A stretch of 64,000 nucleotides of DNA from the NCBI RefSeq assembly GCF_027812955.1, contig NZ_JAPYZV010000001.1:1-64000 (forward strand). The letters run 5' to 3'. Positions 44,411-52,647 of this stretch are shown here, one piece after another (position 1 is the first letter of the stretch; the number at the start of each line of letters is the position of its first letter). Made by a program: the position numbers and the translations under genes. The notes beneath the pieces are model-generated. The model was not told the origin of the DNA. It was given only the letters and a program-made list of their open reading frames with translations, and searched no databases. Source of the stretch: Pedococcus sp. 5OH_020 (GTDB taxonomy: Bacteria > Actinomycetota > Actinomycetes > Actinomycetales > Dermatophilaceae).

Positions 44411-45318
44411 GCAGCTTCGCAGGGGTCATCCCACCCATCATCAGTCCCCTGACGGCAGACGGCACCGTTGACAGAACGTCAATGGAGGCCCTCGTGGAGC
44501 GGCAGCTTTCAGCAGGGGTGGACGGGATCTTTGCCCTCGGCTCGAGCGGCGAGGCGGTCTACCTACGCGACGAGGAACGCCGGACCGTCATCGATATCGT
44601 CGTGGGTGCGGTGGCGGGCGCAGTGCCCGTCTTCGCGGGAGCCGTCGAAGCCACGACGAACCGTGTCATCGAACAGGTCCGCTGGCTGGAGGACGCGGGC
44701 GTTGACGTCCTCGTAGTCACCCCTCCTTTCTATGCGGACGTGACAGCCGCAGAGACCAAGCGACACTTCACGCTCGTTGCCGCGGCCAGCTCCTTGCCCG
44801 TGTTCGCTTATGACATCCCAAGCAACGTGGGGCGGAAGCTGCAGGCGCAGACCACTGTCGAGCTGCTCGGCGACCACACGCTGGCGGGGCTCAAGGACAG
44901 CTCTGGGGACGTCGCTCAGTTCGCCGAGGTCATAGCCGGGCTGGGACCGACCCGCAGAGCGTCGATCCTGACCGGGGCGGACACCGGCGCCCTTGCGGCC
45001 CTGGACGCGGGGGCGGACGGCATCGTGCCTGGAATCGGCAATGTGCAACCGACCCTGTTCGTCGAGCTCGTCGCAGCGTTTCGCGCCGACGACCGGGCCC
45101 GGTGCGAGTCGCTGCAAGCCTCGATCACTGAGCTCACCGAAGTGTTCAGGGTGGGGCAGCGACATGGCATCGGGCGCCATGCCTCGGAGCTTGGCGGGCT
45201 GAAGACCGCGCTCCAACACGCCGGACTGATCGGAAGCGCGACCGTGAGCCCGCCGATGTCACCGTATCCGCCGGCCGCGCGCACTGAGCTCCTCCGCGTC
45301 CTGGAGGAGACGACGTGA
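44407..45318 (+). CDS. DHDPS/N-acetylneuraminate-lyase-family aldolase
   Basis: GTG 44407 overlaps the dehydratase stop (GTGA); 303 residues, standard length. GVIPPIISPLTADGTVD at the start, ALGSSGEAVYLRDEER, VFAYDIPSNVGRKL with the catalytic Tyr, and LAGLKDSSGD with the Schiff-base Lys are all present. It would cleave a 2-keto-3-deoxy sugar acid to pyruvate and an aldehyde, following the dehydratase. It could instead act on another pyruvate-derived substrate. Confidence 0.9.
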   Translation: MSSFAGVIPPIISPLTADGTVDRTSMEALVERQLSAGVDGIFALGSSGEAVYLRDEERRTVIDIVVGAVAGAVPVFAGAVEATTNRVIEQVRWLEDAGVDVLVVTPPFYADVTAAETKRHFTLVAAASSLPVFAYDIPSNVGRKLQAQTTVELLGDHTLAGLKDSSGDVAQFAEVIAGLGPTRRASILTGADTGALAALDAGADGIVPGIGNVQPTLFVELVAAFRADDRARCESLQASITELTEVFRVGQRHGIGRHASELGGLKTALQHAGLIGSATVSPPMSPYPPAARTELLRVLEETT

Positions 45319-46238
45319 CCGTCAGGGTCGGCCTGGTCGGAACGGGCACGTGGGCGCGGGAGGTCCATGCCCCCGGGCTGGCCACAGCCCCCGGGGTCGA
45401 GCTTGCCGGCGTCTGGGGTCGTGCCGCCGAGGCGAGACACGCGCTCGCGAGCGAGTTCGGTGTGGTCGCCTTCTCCGAGCTGCAGGAGATGTTCGAGTCG
45501 GTCGATGCGGTGTCATTCGCGGTCCCACCAGTCGTCCAGGTGGAGTGTGCGCCGCGGGCCGCCGCGTCGGGGTGTGCGCTCCTGCTGGAGAAGCCACTTT
45601 CAACCGAGCTCCCTGGTGCGGCGAGAATTGCCTCCGCGGTGCACGACGGCGGGGTGGAAGCCGTGGTCTTCACCACACGGCTGTTCGACCCGGTCCGACT
45701 CACGTGGTTGCGTGAACGGGCTGCTGAAGCGTGGGGCAGCGCGCACGTCGAGTTCGTGTCGTCGGCACTGTCCACCGGCCGGTTCCGCCACTCGGAGTGG
45801 CGGCAACGTTGGGGTGCTCTGTGGGACGTCGGCCCTCATGTGATCTCTCAGCTCGAAGTCCTCTTCGGGGCGATCCAGGCTGTGAGCGTTGAAGAGTGTG
45901 TGGTGAAGGGACCGGTGCGCTTACGTTTCGTGCTTGAACGCGGGACTGCCACAGCGCACCTCAACGTGCACGCCGACGTGCCGCAGCTTCAGGAAGGGGT
46001 CCGCCTCGGTGACCTGTCGCAAGGAGTCAGCTCGCCGCCGGCAGGAGTCAGTCCCGTTGAGGCCTACCGGCTCGCGGTGAGTGAGCTCGTGATGCCGAGC
46101 GGCGACCCCGCCTTGAGGCCAGCATCGGTCGACGCCGGCGTCGCAACGGTGCAGACGCTGACTATGCTGCAGCAGCTCATGGAGTCTGGGCGCCTTGGAG
46201 TGCTCACCAAGCTGCCGCCTCTTGAGGTTCGTCGATGA
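45315..46238 (+). CDS. Gfo/Idh/MocA-family oxidoreductase
   Basis: GTG 45315 overlaps the aldolase stop; 307 residues. The N-terminal Rossmann fold begins VRVGLVGTGTWAREVHAPGLATAPGVELAGVWGR. LLLEKPLSTELPGA is the EKP motif with the catalytic Lys, and GALWDVGPHVISQLEVLFG is the later family motif with the active-site His. It oxidises a sugar or cyclitol hydroxyl with NAD(P). It closes the rightward run that begins at the ABC importer. Confidence 0.88.
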   Translation: MTVRVGLVGTGTWAREVHAPGLATAPGVELAGVWGRAAEARHALASEFGVVAFSELQEMFESVDAVSFAVPPVVQVECAPRAAASGCALLLEKPLSTELPGAARIASAVHDGGVEAVVFTTRLFDPVRLTWLRERAAEAWGSAHVEFVSSALSTGRFRHSEWRQRWGALWDVGPHVISQLEVLFGAIQAVSVEECVVKGPVRLRFVLERGTATAHLNVHADVPQLQEGVRLGDLSQGVSSPPAGVSPVEAYRLAVSELVMPSGDPALRPASVDAGVATVQTLTMLQQLMESGRLGVLTKLPPLEVRR

Positions 46239-46273
46239 AGTGCTTGTGCTCACAGGCCGCAGCGGACGGGCTC

Positions 46274-46311
46274 GAACGAGCCGGTCGGCGCGTGAACGAG
46301 CCGGTCGGCGC
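46274..46311. repeat. Short tandem duplication after the Gfo/Idh/MocA gene
   Basis: GAACGAGCCGGTCGGCGC occurs at 46274-46291 and again at 46294-46311, a 20-base period. It lies in the gap between two converging genes. It could be a recent slippage duplication or part of a termination structure, since GCCGG is locally self-complementary. Confidence 0.6.
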
Positions 46312-46380
46312 ACTGGCGTAATGGCCTGTCCAATGTCTGGTCGGCGAGTCCGACTGCCGTCGCTCGCGGTCCTGCCAGCG

Positions 46381-47208
46381 CTACCAGGCCGTCCAGCCGC
46401 CGTCGACCACGACATTGGAGCCGGTCATATAGCGCGAACCGTCCGCGATCATGAAGATCACTGCGGCGTTGAACTCGTCGGCCGCAGCCATCCGCCCGAT
46501 GGGAATTCTCGCAGTGTAGTTCTCACGGAAGGTGTCGTCCTGGGAGTCGCGAGCAACGCCCGAGGGCGTAAGCGTGTTGACCCGGATGCCGTGACGTGCC
46601 CAGTACGTCGCACAGTAGCGCGTCAGGTTGTACACGCCAGACTTGGCCGCGCTGTAGGCGACCGGCTTCGTGAATGGAGATCCCTGCTCGGCACGATAGG
46701 CGTAGATGTCTTGGACTGGTGACAGCATCCCGTAGATCGAGCCGACGTTGACGATGGAGCCCCCCTGCCCTACTGATCGCATCCGCTTGCCAACCGCTTG
46801 GACCATGAGGAACGTCCCAACGAGATTGACGTCAACCACTTCACGAAAGGTCTCCACCGGGAAGTCCTCGAAAGGCCCTGACACCTCGGGTGGCGCGCTC
46901 GGCTGAGTGTCGAGGCCGGCGTTGTTCACGAGGGCGTCCGGGACTCCCCATAGCGACTCGACTGCGTCCAGTCCCTGGTTGATCGACTCCCGGTCGGTGA
47001 TGTCGACGCGGTGGATGGTCAGCCGCTCATCGTGGGCCATCTCGCCGAGCGCCTCCCCTGCCGCCTCGATGCTTGCGCTCCGTCCGAACACGGCGACACG
47101 TGCTCCGCGGGCGTGCAACGCGCGAACGAGCTCACTTCCGATCTGACCCAGGCCGCCGGTGACCACGACGACCTTGCCTTCAACGCTGAACAGCGGGTCG
47201 CTCGTCAC
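46381..47208 (-). CDS. Short-chain dehydrogenase/reductase (SDR)
   Basis: 275 residues from GTG 47208 with GAGGAG about eight bases upstream. VVVVTGGLGQIGSELVRAL holds the nucleotide-binding glycines. VNNAGL, IVNVGSIYG with the active-site Ser, and YSAAKSGVYNLTRYCA with Tyr and Lys follow. A 15-residue insertion lies between the Ser and Tyr segments, found in some sugar-acid and gluconate dehydrogenases. It converges on the Gfo/Idh/MocA gene and is 53 bases downstream of the CoA-transferase gene on the same strand, so the two may form an operon. Confidence 0.86.
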   Translation of the reverse strand: MTSDPLFSVEGKVVVVTGGLGQIGSELVRALHARGARVAVFGRSASIEAAGEALGEMAHDERLTIHRVDITDRESINQGLDAVESLWGVPDALVNNAGLDTQPSAPPEVSGPFEDFPVETFREVVDVNLVGTFLMVQAVGKRMRSVGQGGSIVNVGSIYGMLSPVQDIYAYRAEQGSPFTKPVAYSAAKSGVYNLTRYCATYWARHGIRVNTLTPSGVARDSQDDTFRENYTARIPIGRMAAADEFNAAVIFMIADGSRYMTGSNVVVDGGWTAW

Positions 47209-47261
47209 TCTCGTCTCCTCATCGGTCTGTGCTTACGTGGCAGCGGTGGACGGGAGCCTCC

Positions 47262-48503
47262 TCAGAGAACCCCTGAGTCTCGCAGCTGCGCGATCTCGGC
47301 GCCGTCGAGCCCGAGGATCTCCTCGAGGACCTCCTCCGTGTGCTCACCGACCCGTGGCGGTGCAAACCGCATCGTGATCGGGCTGCCGGAGAACTTCGCG
47401 GGATATCCCACGAGGAACAGCTCGTCGCCGTCAGAGTCGTGGGTGCGGAACAGCATGTCACGGGACCACAGCTGCTCGTTCCGCGCTGCTGTTGCAACGT
47501 CCGCGACCCGCGAACAGGGAATTCCGACCCTTTCGAAGATCTGCTCCACCTCCAGCCCAGTGTGATCCATGGTCCAGTCGGTGACCAGCTTCTCGAGCTC
47601 GGTCACGTTGCTCATGCGTGCTGGGGTCGAGCTGAACCGCTCGTCGGTGACCAGATCCGGCCGGTCGAGAATCTCGATACAGAACCGGCTCCAGAACGCT
47701 GCCGTCCCAGCGTGGAGGTAGACGAACCCGTCTCTGACGGGAAAGGCGTTCGCGGGGGCGTTGAAGTCGTCCCTGTTGCCGTTGTGCTCAGGGGTCGCGT
47801 CAAAGAGAAGGTTCGCCGGGAGGGCGGTGCCCAGTGCCGCAACCAGCGAGTCGAGGACGGCGATGTCGATGACTTGGCCCTCGCCGGTGCGCTCGCGGTG
47901 GAACAGGGCCGCCAACGTGGCCGAGGTGGCTTGGGTTGCCCCAAGTGTGTCGGCTGGGAACATCTTCATCAGCCTCGGCATTCCGTCCGGGCCCGCGTTC
48001 ATGTCCATCACTCCCGACATCGCCTGAGCGATGCAGTCGAACAGCACGCGGTCACGGTAGGGGCCGCCCTGTCCATAGCCAGAGATGGACACCACGATCA
48101 ACCGTGGGTTGATCTCGCGGAGGGTCTCGTAGCCGATCCCCATCTTGTCGAGGGTCCCTGGCCGGAAGTTCTCCACAATGACATCCGCCCAGCCGGCGAG
48201 CCGGCGAAGCAGCTCGCGGCCCTCGGGACTGCGCGAGTTCAAGGTGACAGCGCGCTTGTTCCGGTTGTACATCATCGTGTAGAGAGCCTTGCCGTTGATC
48301 GCCGGCGAGTTCGCTCGTGCGTCTTCACCGCCCGGGCTCTCGACCTTGATCACATCGGCGCCCAGGTCGCCAAGGTTCTGCGCGCACAGCGGCCCGGCGA
48401 TGAACCGCGAGAGGTCGAGGACGCGGACGCCGCTCAGGGCGCCGCGAGCATCCCGATCCCACGTCACATGCGGTCTCAACGCCACCGTACTGTCAATGTT
48501 CAC
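47262..48503 (-). CDS. CaiB/BaiF family III CoA-transferase
   Basis: GTG 48503 with AGGAAGG six bases upstream; 413 residues. GVRVLDLSRFIAGPLCAQNLGDLGADVIKVE is the family opening. KMFPADTLGATQATSATLAALFHRERTGEGQVIDIAVLDSL contains the catalytic Asp region. NPRLIVVSISGYGQGGPYRDR is also diagnostic. It moves CoA between organic acids. A CoA-transferase in a sugar-type cluster is unusual and suggests that a carboxylic acid is activated to a thioester. It is divergent from the class I CoA-transferase genes at 48744. Confidence 0.88.
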   Translation of the reverse strand: MNIDSTVALRPHVTWDRDARGALSGVRVLDLSRFIAGPLCAQNLGDLGADVIKVESPGGEDARANSPAINGKALYTMMYNRNKRAVTLNSRSPEGRELLRRLAGWADVIVENFRPGTLDKMGIGYETLREINPRLIVVSISGYGQGGPYRDRVLFDCIAQAMSGVMDMNAGPDGMPRLMKMFPADTLGATQATSATLAALFHRERTGEGQVIDIAVLDSLVAALGTALPANLLFDATPEHNGNRDDFNAPANAFPVRDGFVYLHAGTAAFWSRFCIEILDRPDLVTDERFSSTPARMSNVTELEKLVTDWTMDHTGLEVEQIFERVGIPCSRVADVATAARNEQLWSRDMLFRTHDSDGDELFLVGYPAKFSGSPITMRFAPPRVGEHTEEVLEEILGLDGAEIAQLRDSGVL

Positions 48504-48743
48504 CGGGTGCCTTCCTGTCCCTCTGGAGTGGTGCTCACCCTGTGAGAGGGTGCGCGGAGCAGTTGTGTTTGAGTGGAGGTTCCTGCGAAGCGCAGAAGCG
48601 ACTCTGGAACTGTAGCGCCCCAACAGCAGTGCGTGAAGAGGAGTCCCAGGCGTCGAGCTGAGGGGTTGTCCTCCGGCTTGCGTGTGTGGTTCTATGGGAC
48701 TGTGTGGATTTGTCCAACAGCTTCAACCGAGAGGGCATGACGA
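48504..48743. other. Divergent promoter region between CoA-transferase operons
   Basis: 240 bases with no gene. TTGTGTTTGAGTGG near 48559-48572 resembles the complement of the shared operator block, with one base missing, so a third weaker site is possible. No certain -35/-10 pair was identified. Confidence 0.35.
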
Positions 48744-49625
48744 GTGAAGTCCAAACTGGTGCATCTGGCGGATGCGGCGGCGCTCATCCCGAACGGGGCG
48801 TCGCTGACGATCGGCGGGAGCATCATCCGCAGGTCGCCCGTCGCTCTGATCAGGGAGCTGATCCGACAGGAGAAGTCCGGGTTCACGGTGCTGGCCTACC
48901 CGGCGGGCTTCACCACGGACCTGCTTGCCGGCGCGGGGGCGGTGGACAGGGTCGAGGCTGTCTACGAGGGACTGTTCCAGTTCGGCTTTGCCTATAACTT
49001 CCGTCGTCGGGTGGAGGCAGGGGAGCTCGACATTCGCGACTTCTCTGAAGTTGCGATGGCCGCCAGGTTCCGGGCTGCCGCCAGCGGGGTCCCGTTCATG
49101 CCGACGGATGCGCTGCTGGGCACTGGCATGGCGGAGCACAACCCGGAGCAGATCAGGGAGATCAGCTGTCCCTTCACTGGCAGGAAGCTGCATGCCGTGG
49201 ATGCCGCGACGTCCGACTTCACCCTGCTTCATGGATACGTCGCCGACGAGTACGGGAACGTTCAGTTCCCCGTTGCGCGCGACGCCGATGACCTGGACCC
49301 GGTGATGGCGAAGGCAGCCCAGCGCCTGATCGTCACGGTGGAGAAGATCGTTCCCCACAGTGAGATCCTCAAGACGCCGAACCTGACCTATATCCCGCAC
49401 ACCTGGGTTGAGGCAGTCGTCGAGGTGCCCTTCGGTGCGCACCCGCTGAGCTGCGACGGGTTCTATGACGAGGACGAAGCCCACATGCAGGACTACCAGC
49501 TCCTCATGAAGGATGGACGGTTCGCGGAGTATGCGGACCGGTACATCAGGGGTGCGGTGGACCATGCGGAGTACCTGTCAGCTGCGCTCACGCCCGCACG
49601 CATCTTCGAGCTCTCGGTACGGTGA
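48744..49625 (+). CDS. Class I CoA-transferase-like protein, alpha subunit (GctA/IpdA-like)
   Basis: GTG 48744; 293 residues. LADAAALIPNGASLTIGGSIIRRSPVALIRELIRQ is the glycine-rich opening of the glutaconate CoA-transferase family A subunit. AARFRAAASGVPFMPTDALLGTGM and DFTLLHGYVADEYGNVQF are further family blocks. The beta subunit follows ten bases later. The pair may transfer CoA, or act on a CoA thioester as the related IpdAB ring-cleaving hydrolase does (see the beta subunit). Confidence 0.86.
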   Translation: MKSKLVHLADAAALIPNGASLTIGGSIIRRSPVALIRELIRQEKSGFTVLAYPAGFTTDLLAGAGAVDRVEAVYEGLFQFGFAYNFRRRVEAGELDIRDFSEVAMAARFRAAASGVPFMPTDALLGTGMAEHNPEQIREISCPFTGRKLHAVDAATSDFTLLHGYVADEYGNVQFPVARDADDLDPVMAKAAQRLIVTVEKIVPHSEILKTPNLTYIPHTWVEAVVEVPFGAHPLSCDGFYDEDEAHMQDYQLLMKDGRFAEYADRYIRGAVDHAEYLSAALTPARIFELSVR

Positions 49626-49635
49626 GGAACTGATC

Positions 49636-50445
49636 ATGACGAACTCCAGCGAATACACCATCAACGAGCTCATGGTGACCGCGGCAGCGCGCGAGCTGCA
49701 GGACGGGGACCTGATCTTCATCGGCGTCGGCACCGCCGGACGGGCGTTCACCCTTGCCTGTGGCATCCCGATCGCCGCGGCGAGGTTGGCTCAAGAGACC
49801 CACGCCCCGAACCTGTCCATCTACTGGAACAACCTCCTGAGCCCGGACCTGGAGCAGATCCCGCCGCGGCTGACGCAGCACTATCTGACGACCTGGCCGA
49901 CCTCCGCACAGCTGCACAACTGCAGCGACAAGAACGACATGCTCTCGCGCGGGATGTTCGATGTCTCGTTCGACTCTGCGCCCCAGATCGACCGGTTCGG
50001 AAACCTGAACATCACTGCCATCGGCGACTACAAGAAGCCGACACGTCGCCTCATCGGGTGTCTCGCCCAGACTGACCACTTCGCCTACGTACGCCGTCCG
50101 CTGATCCTGACGGATCTCAAGAAGCGTACGTTCGTGGACAAGGTCGACTTCATCACCAGCGTCGGTCACCTGGACGGCGGTACGTCGCGGACCGACGCAG
50201 GCCTCCGTCCGGGCGGACCGAGCCGCGTCATCACGGACAAGGCCGTCTTCGGGTTTCACGAAGAGACCAAAGAGATGCAGCTGCTGAGTGTTCACGCCAC
50301 CTCCTCGACCGAGGAGGTCCTGGCCGAGATGAGCTTCGAGCCGCTGGTGAACGACGACGTCTCTGCAACGCAAGCCCCAAGCTCAGACGAGCTTCGCCTC
50401 ATCCGTGAGGTCATTGACCCGCGGCGCATACTGCTGACGACGTAA
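49636..50445 (+). CDS. Class I CoA-transferase-like protein, beta subunit, apparent loss of catalytic Glu
   Basis: 269 residues from ATG 49636. INELMVTAAARELQDGDLIFIGVGTAGRAFTLA and AARLAQETHAPNLSIYWNN are the family N-terminus. DVSFDSAPQIDRFGNLNITAIGDYKKPTRRLIG follows. In catalytic members a Glu in an ESG-like motif comes directly after the HAPN-L strand. Here that stretch is YWNNLLSPDLE, with Asn where the Glu is expected. IpdB, part of a steroid ring hydrolase, also lacks that Glu. The reaction is therefore uncertain. Confidence 0.83.
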   Translation: MTNSSEYTINELMVTAAARELQDGDLIFIGVGTAGRAFTLACGIPIAAARLAQETHAPNLSIYWNNLLSPDLEQIPPRLTQHYLTTWPTSAQLHNCSDKNDMLSRGMFDVSFDSAPQIDRFGNLNITAIGDYKKPTRRLIGCLAQTDHFAYVRRPLILTDLKKRTFVDKVDFITSVGHLDGGTSRTDAGLRPGGPSRVITDKAVFGFHEETKEMQLLSVHATSSTEEVLAEMSFEPLVNDDVSATQAPSSDELRLIREVIDPRRILLTT

Positions 50446-50541
50446 CCGCCCTTCTCGACGGTGAGCCGGGAGCGTCACAACTCGCCTCGCCCCTGGGCGC
50501 CGTGCGGCCCCGTCACGTTATCCGGTGGACTAGCATGCAAT

Positions 50542-50559
50542 CGCACGATAACGCACGAT
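50542..50559. promoter_or_regulatory. Direct repeat upstream of the DeoR gene, possible autoregulatory operator
   Basis: CGCACGAT occurs at 50542-50549 and 50552-50559, ten bases apart, so both copies face the same side of the helix. The repeat ends 22 bases before the chosen DeoR start. It differs from the operator shared by 39879 and 51624, so it may bind another protein or a different mode of DeoR. Confidence 0.5.
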
Positions 50560-50581
50560 GGATCCCTCTCGGAGGTCGTCA

Positions 50582-51376
50582 GTGGCTCGTAAGGTCCGCA
50601 AGGATGCGTCCAGCGCTTTCGCGGTTGAGCGCCACACCCTCATCCTCGAGCGCCTCAAGTCGGAAGGACGACTGGCGGCCGCGGCGCTCGCCGAGGAGAT
50701 CGGCACCTCCACAGAGACGATCCGACGCGACCTGATCGCGCTCGAGCAAGCTGGATCGCTTCGCCGGGTGCACGGTGGCGCAGTTCTCGAGTCCCGTCGT
50801 GGCGATGTTCCCGACGTGCACCAGCGCGGTTCCCTGATGACCAACGAGAAGGCGGCCATCGCGAGACTTGCCGCGTCGCAGGTTCCTGTTGCAGCGCTGG
50901 TGTTGATCGACAGTGGCACAACGACTCACGCACTTGCCGAGGCGTATCCGGTCGATCGCGGCACCACGGTCGTCACTCCGTCGCTGCCCGTTGCCACGAC
51001 GCTGCTCAAGCGGCCTGGCTCCAGAGTCCACACGCTAGGCGGCGAGGTGAGCCCGCGTACCTGGTCGGAGGGCGGGTCATGGACTCTGCGAGCTCTGCAG
51101 GGTCTTCGGGCAGAGGTCGTGTTCCTGGGTTGTTCGGGTTTCTCGGCCGGCCTGGGAGCCACGACGTCCGATGAGGTGGACGGCGATGTCAAGCGTGGGA
51201 TGGTTGCCGCGGCTCGCCGTGTGGTGGTGCTCGCGGATTCTTCGAAGATCGGCTCACAGCACCTCATGACGTTCGCCGAGCTGGACCAGATTGACCTCCT
51301 GATCACCGGCCGCCGTGCGGACCCGCGCGAGCTGCAGCTCATCTCGGACGCGGGAGTCGAGATCCAGACCGCATGA
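50582..51376 (+). CDS. DeoR-family transcriptional regulator
   Basis: GTG 50582 has GGAGG six bases upstream, better placed than the in-frame ATG at 50558; 264 residues. The winged helix is ERHTLILERLKSEGRLAAAALAEEIGTSTETIRRDLIALEQAGSLRRVHGGAVL, a textbook DeoR start. The effector domain has VLIDSGTTTHALAEA, the sugar-phosphate-binding loop, and DVKRGMVAAARRVVVLADSSKIG. Sugar phosphates are the usual inducers. It stands directly before the DUF2090 aldolase operon and probably controls it and the importer. Confidence 0.92.
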   Translation: MARKVRKDASSAFAVERHTLILERLKSEGRLAAAALAEEIGTSTETIRRDLIALEQAGSLRRVHGGAVLESRRGDVPDVHQRGSLMTNEKAAIARLAASQVPVAALVLIDSGTTTHALAEAYPVDRGTTVVTPSLPVATTLLKRPGSRVHTLGGEVSPRTWSEGGSWTLRALQGLRAEVVFLGCSGFSAGLGATTSDEVDGDVKRGMVAAARRVVVLADSSKIGSQHLMTFAELDQIDLLITGRRADPRELQLISDAGVEIQTA

Positions 51377-51623
51377 CGGGTGTCTGACTGCCTCCCTGCA
51401 GGTGCCCTCGATGAATCCACCTTCCCGATAGGCCGCTTCTCCAGGACGCCGGCCCGAATGCGGTCCAGAGCGTCATCGAGAGGGACGTCGTCGACCGCGT
51501 GGCCGACGGTTCACGGCACGCGAGGACCCGTCGGTCGTCCCAGGCCTGGCACGGGTCCGAGGGCTTCCATCGCAGCGGATTCCATTGCGGTGTAAGTCCG
51601 GGGCTAGTCGAGCGATGCGTTTG

Positions 51624-51656
51624 TGTGGTAGTTTGAGGATACCAACACAAACACAC
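51624..51656 (+). promoter_or_regulatory. Shared operator, copy 2 (upstream of the DUF2090 aldolase operon)
   Basis: TGTGGTA (51624-51630), 11 bases, then CCAACACAAACACAC (51642-51656). It has the same layout as 39879-39911. Here the left half extends to TTTGTGTGGTA, making an imperfect inverted repeat with TACCAACACAAA. The site ends 61 bases before the ATG at 51718. The 51377-51717 gap otherwise contains no gene. Confidence 0.68.
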
Positions 51657-51717
51657 TTACCCATGTCGCGCGCATCGCGTCGAGGTCGCCGCGCCGCCAT
51701 GTGAAGGAGCCAACAGC

Positions 51718-52647
51718 ATGTCGGTCCGCAAGGCGCCCCCCGTCGCGCAAACCCCGAACCCGCTCTACATGCTCGCCTTCGACCACCGACAGGTGTTGCG
51801 AGACCTCTACCCGGCTGCGACCGCTCAGGAGCTGGAGGCCGCGAAGGTGGCGGTCCTGGAGTCCCTGGAGTCGCTTCGCGGCTCCGTCGCTGTCCAGGAG
51901 TCGCTCGCATTCCTCGTCGACGAGGAGTACGGCGCCGCCGCAGCCCGGCTGGCTCGCGCGCGCGGCCTGTATGTGGCGATGCCGATCGAGGCCAGTCGCA
52001 CCACCATCCTCCAGCTGCAGTACCCGGACGACTACGAGGAGCGGTTCGAGCGGTTCGACCCGCAGGCCGTGAAGGCGCTCGTCTTCCATAACCCCGCGGA
52101 CGATGCTGAGCGGAAGAAGGCGCAGCTGCAGCTGCTGCAGAAGATCGGGCAGTTCGCGCGCGAACAGGGGCGCGACTACCTTCTCGAAGTCCTGATCTCA
52201 CCGACCCCCGAGCAGCTCGAGCAGGGTGGCGGTGACAAGAACGGCTTCCGCACCACGCTCTTTCCCCGACTGCTCGTAGAGTCCATCGCCGAGATGCAGG
52301 ACCATGGGATCGAGCCGGACATCTGGAAGATCGAGGGGTTGGACACTGTCGAGGACACCGCAGCCGTCGCCGCACAGGCAACCGCAGATGGCCGGGACGG
52401 CGTGCGGTGCATCGTTCTTGGTAGTGGTGAGTCGCCGGAGAAGGTGCACACGTGGCTGGCCAACGCGTCTGCGGTCCCGACGTTCTCCGGCTTCGCCATC
52501 GGTCGGACGATCTGGCACCGCCCGCTCGCCGACCTGCTCGCCGGCCGCGCCTCGCACGACGCGGCGGTAGAGGCAATGGCACGCTCCTTCGTCGAGCTCA
52601 TTTCGGCCTTCGGACGGGAGCCGGCATCGGTCAGCATGGAAGCATGA
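51718..52647 (+). CDS. DUF2090 (IolC C-terminal-like) aldolase
   Basis: ATG 51718 follows GAAGGAGC; 309 residues. NPLYMLAFDHRQVL near the N-terminus is the hallmark of DUF2090 proteins, as is the later YLLEVLISPT. IWKIEGLDTVEDTAAVAAQA and TFSGFAIGRTIWHRPLADLLAG are barrel strands with phosphate-binding features. In inositol catabolism the related domain splits 2-deoxy-5-keto-gluconate 6-phosphate. Here it likely cleaves a phosphorylated ketose made by the adjoining kinase. The kinase starts within its stop codon. Confidence 0.83.
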   Translation: MSVRKAPPVAQTPNPLYMLAFDHRQVLRDLYPAATAQELEAAKVAVLESLESLRGSVAVQESLAFLVDEEYGAAAARLARARGLYVAMPIEASRTTILQLQYPDDYEERFERFDPQAVKALVFHNPADDAERKKAQLQLLQKIGQFAREQGRDYLLEVLISPTPEQLEQGGGDKNGFRTTLFPRLLVESIAEMQDHGIEPDIWKIEGLDTVEDTAAVAAQATADGRDGVRCIVLGSGESPEKVHTWLANASAVPTFSGFAIGRTIWHRPLADLLAGRASHDAAVEAMARSFVELISAFGREPASVSMEA

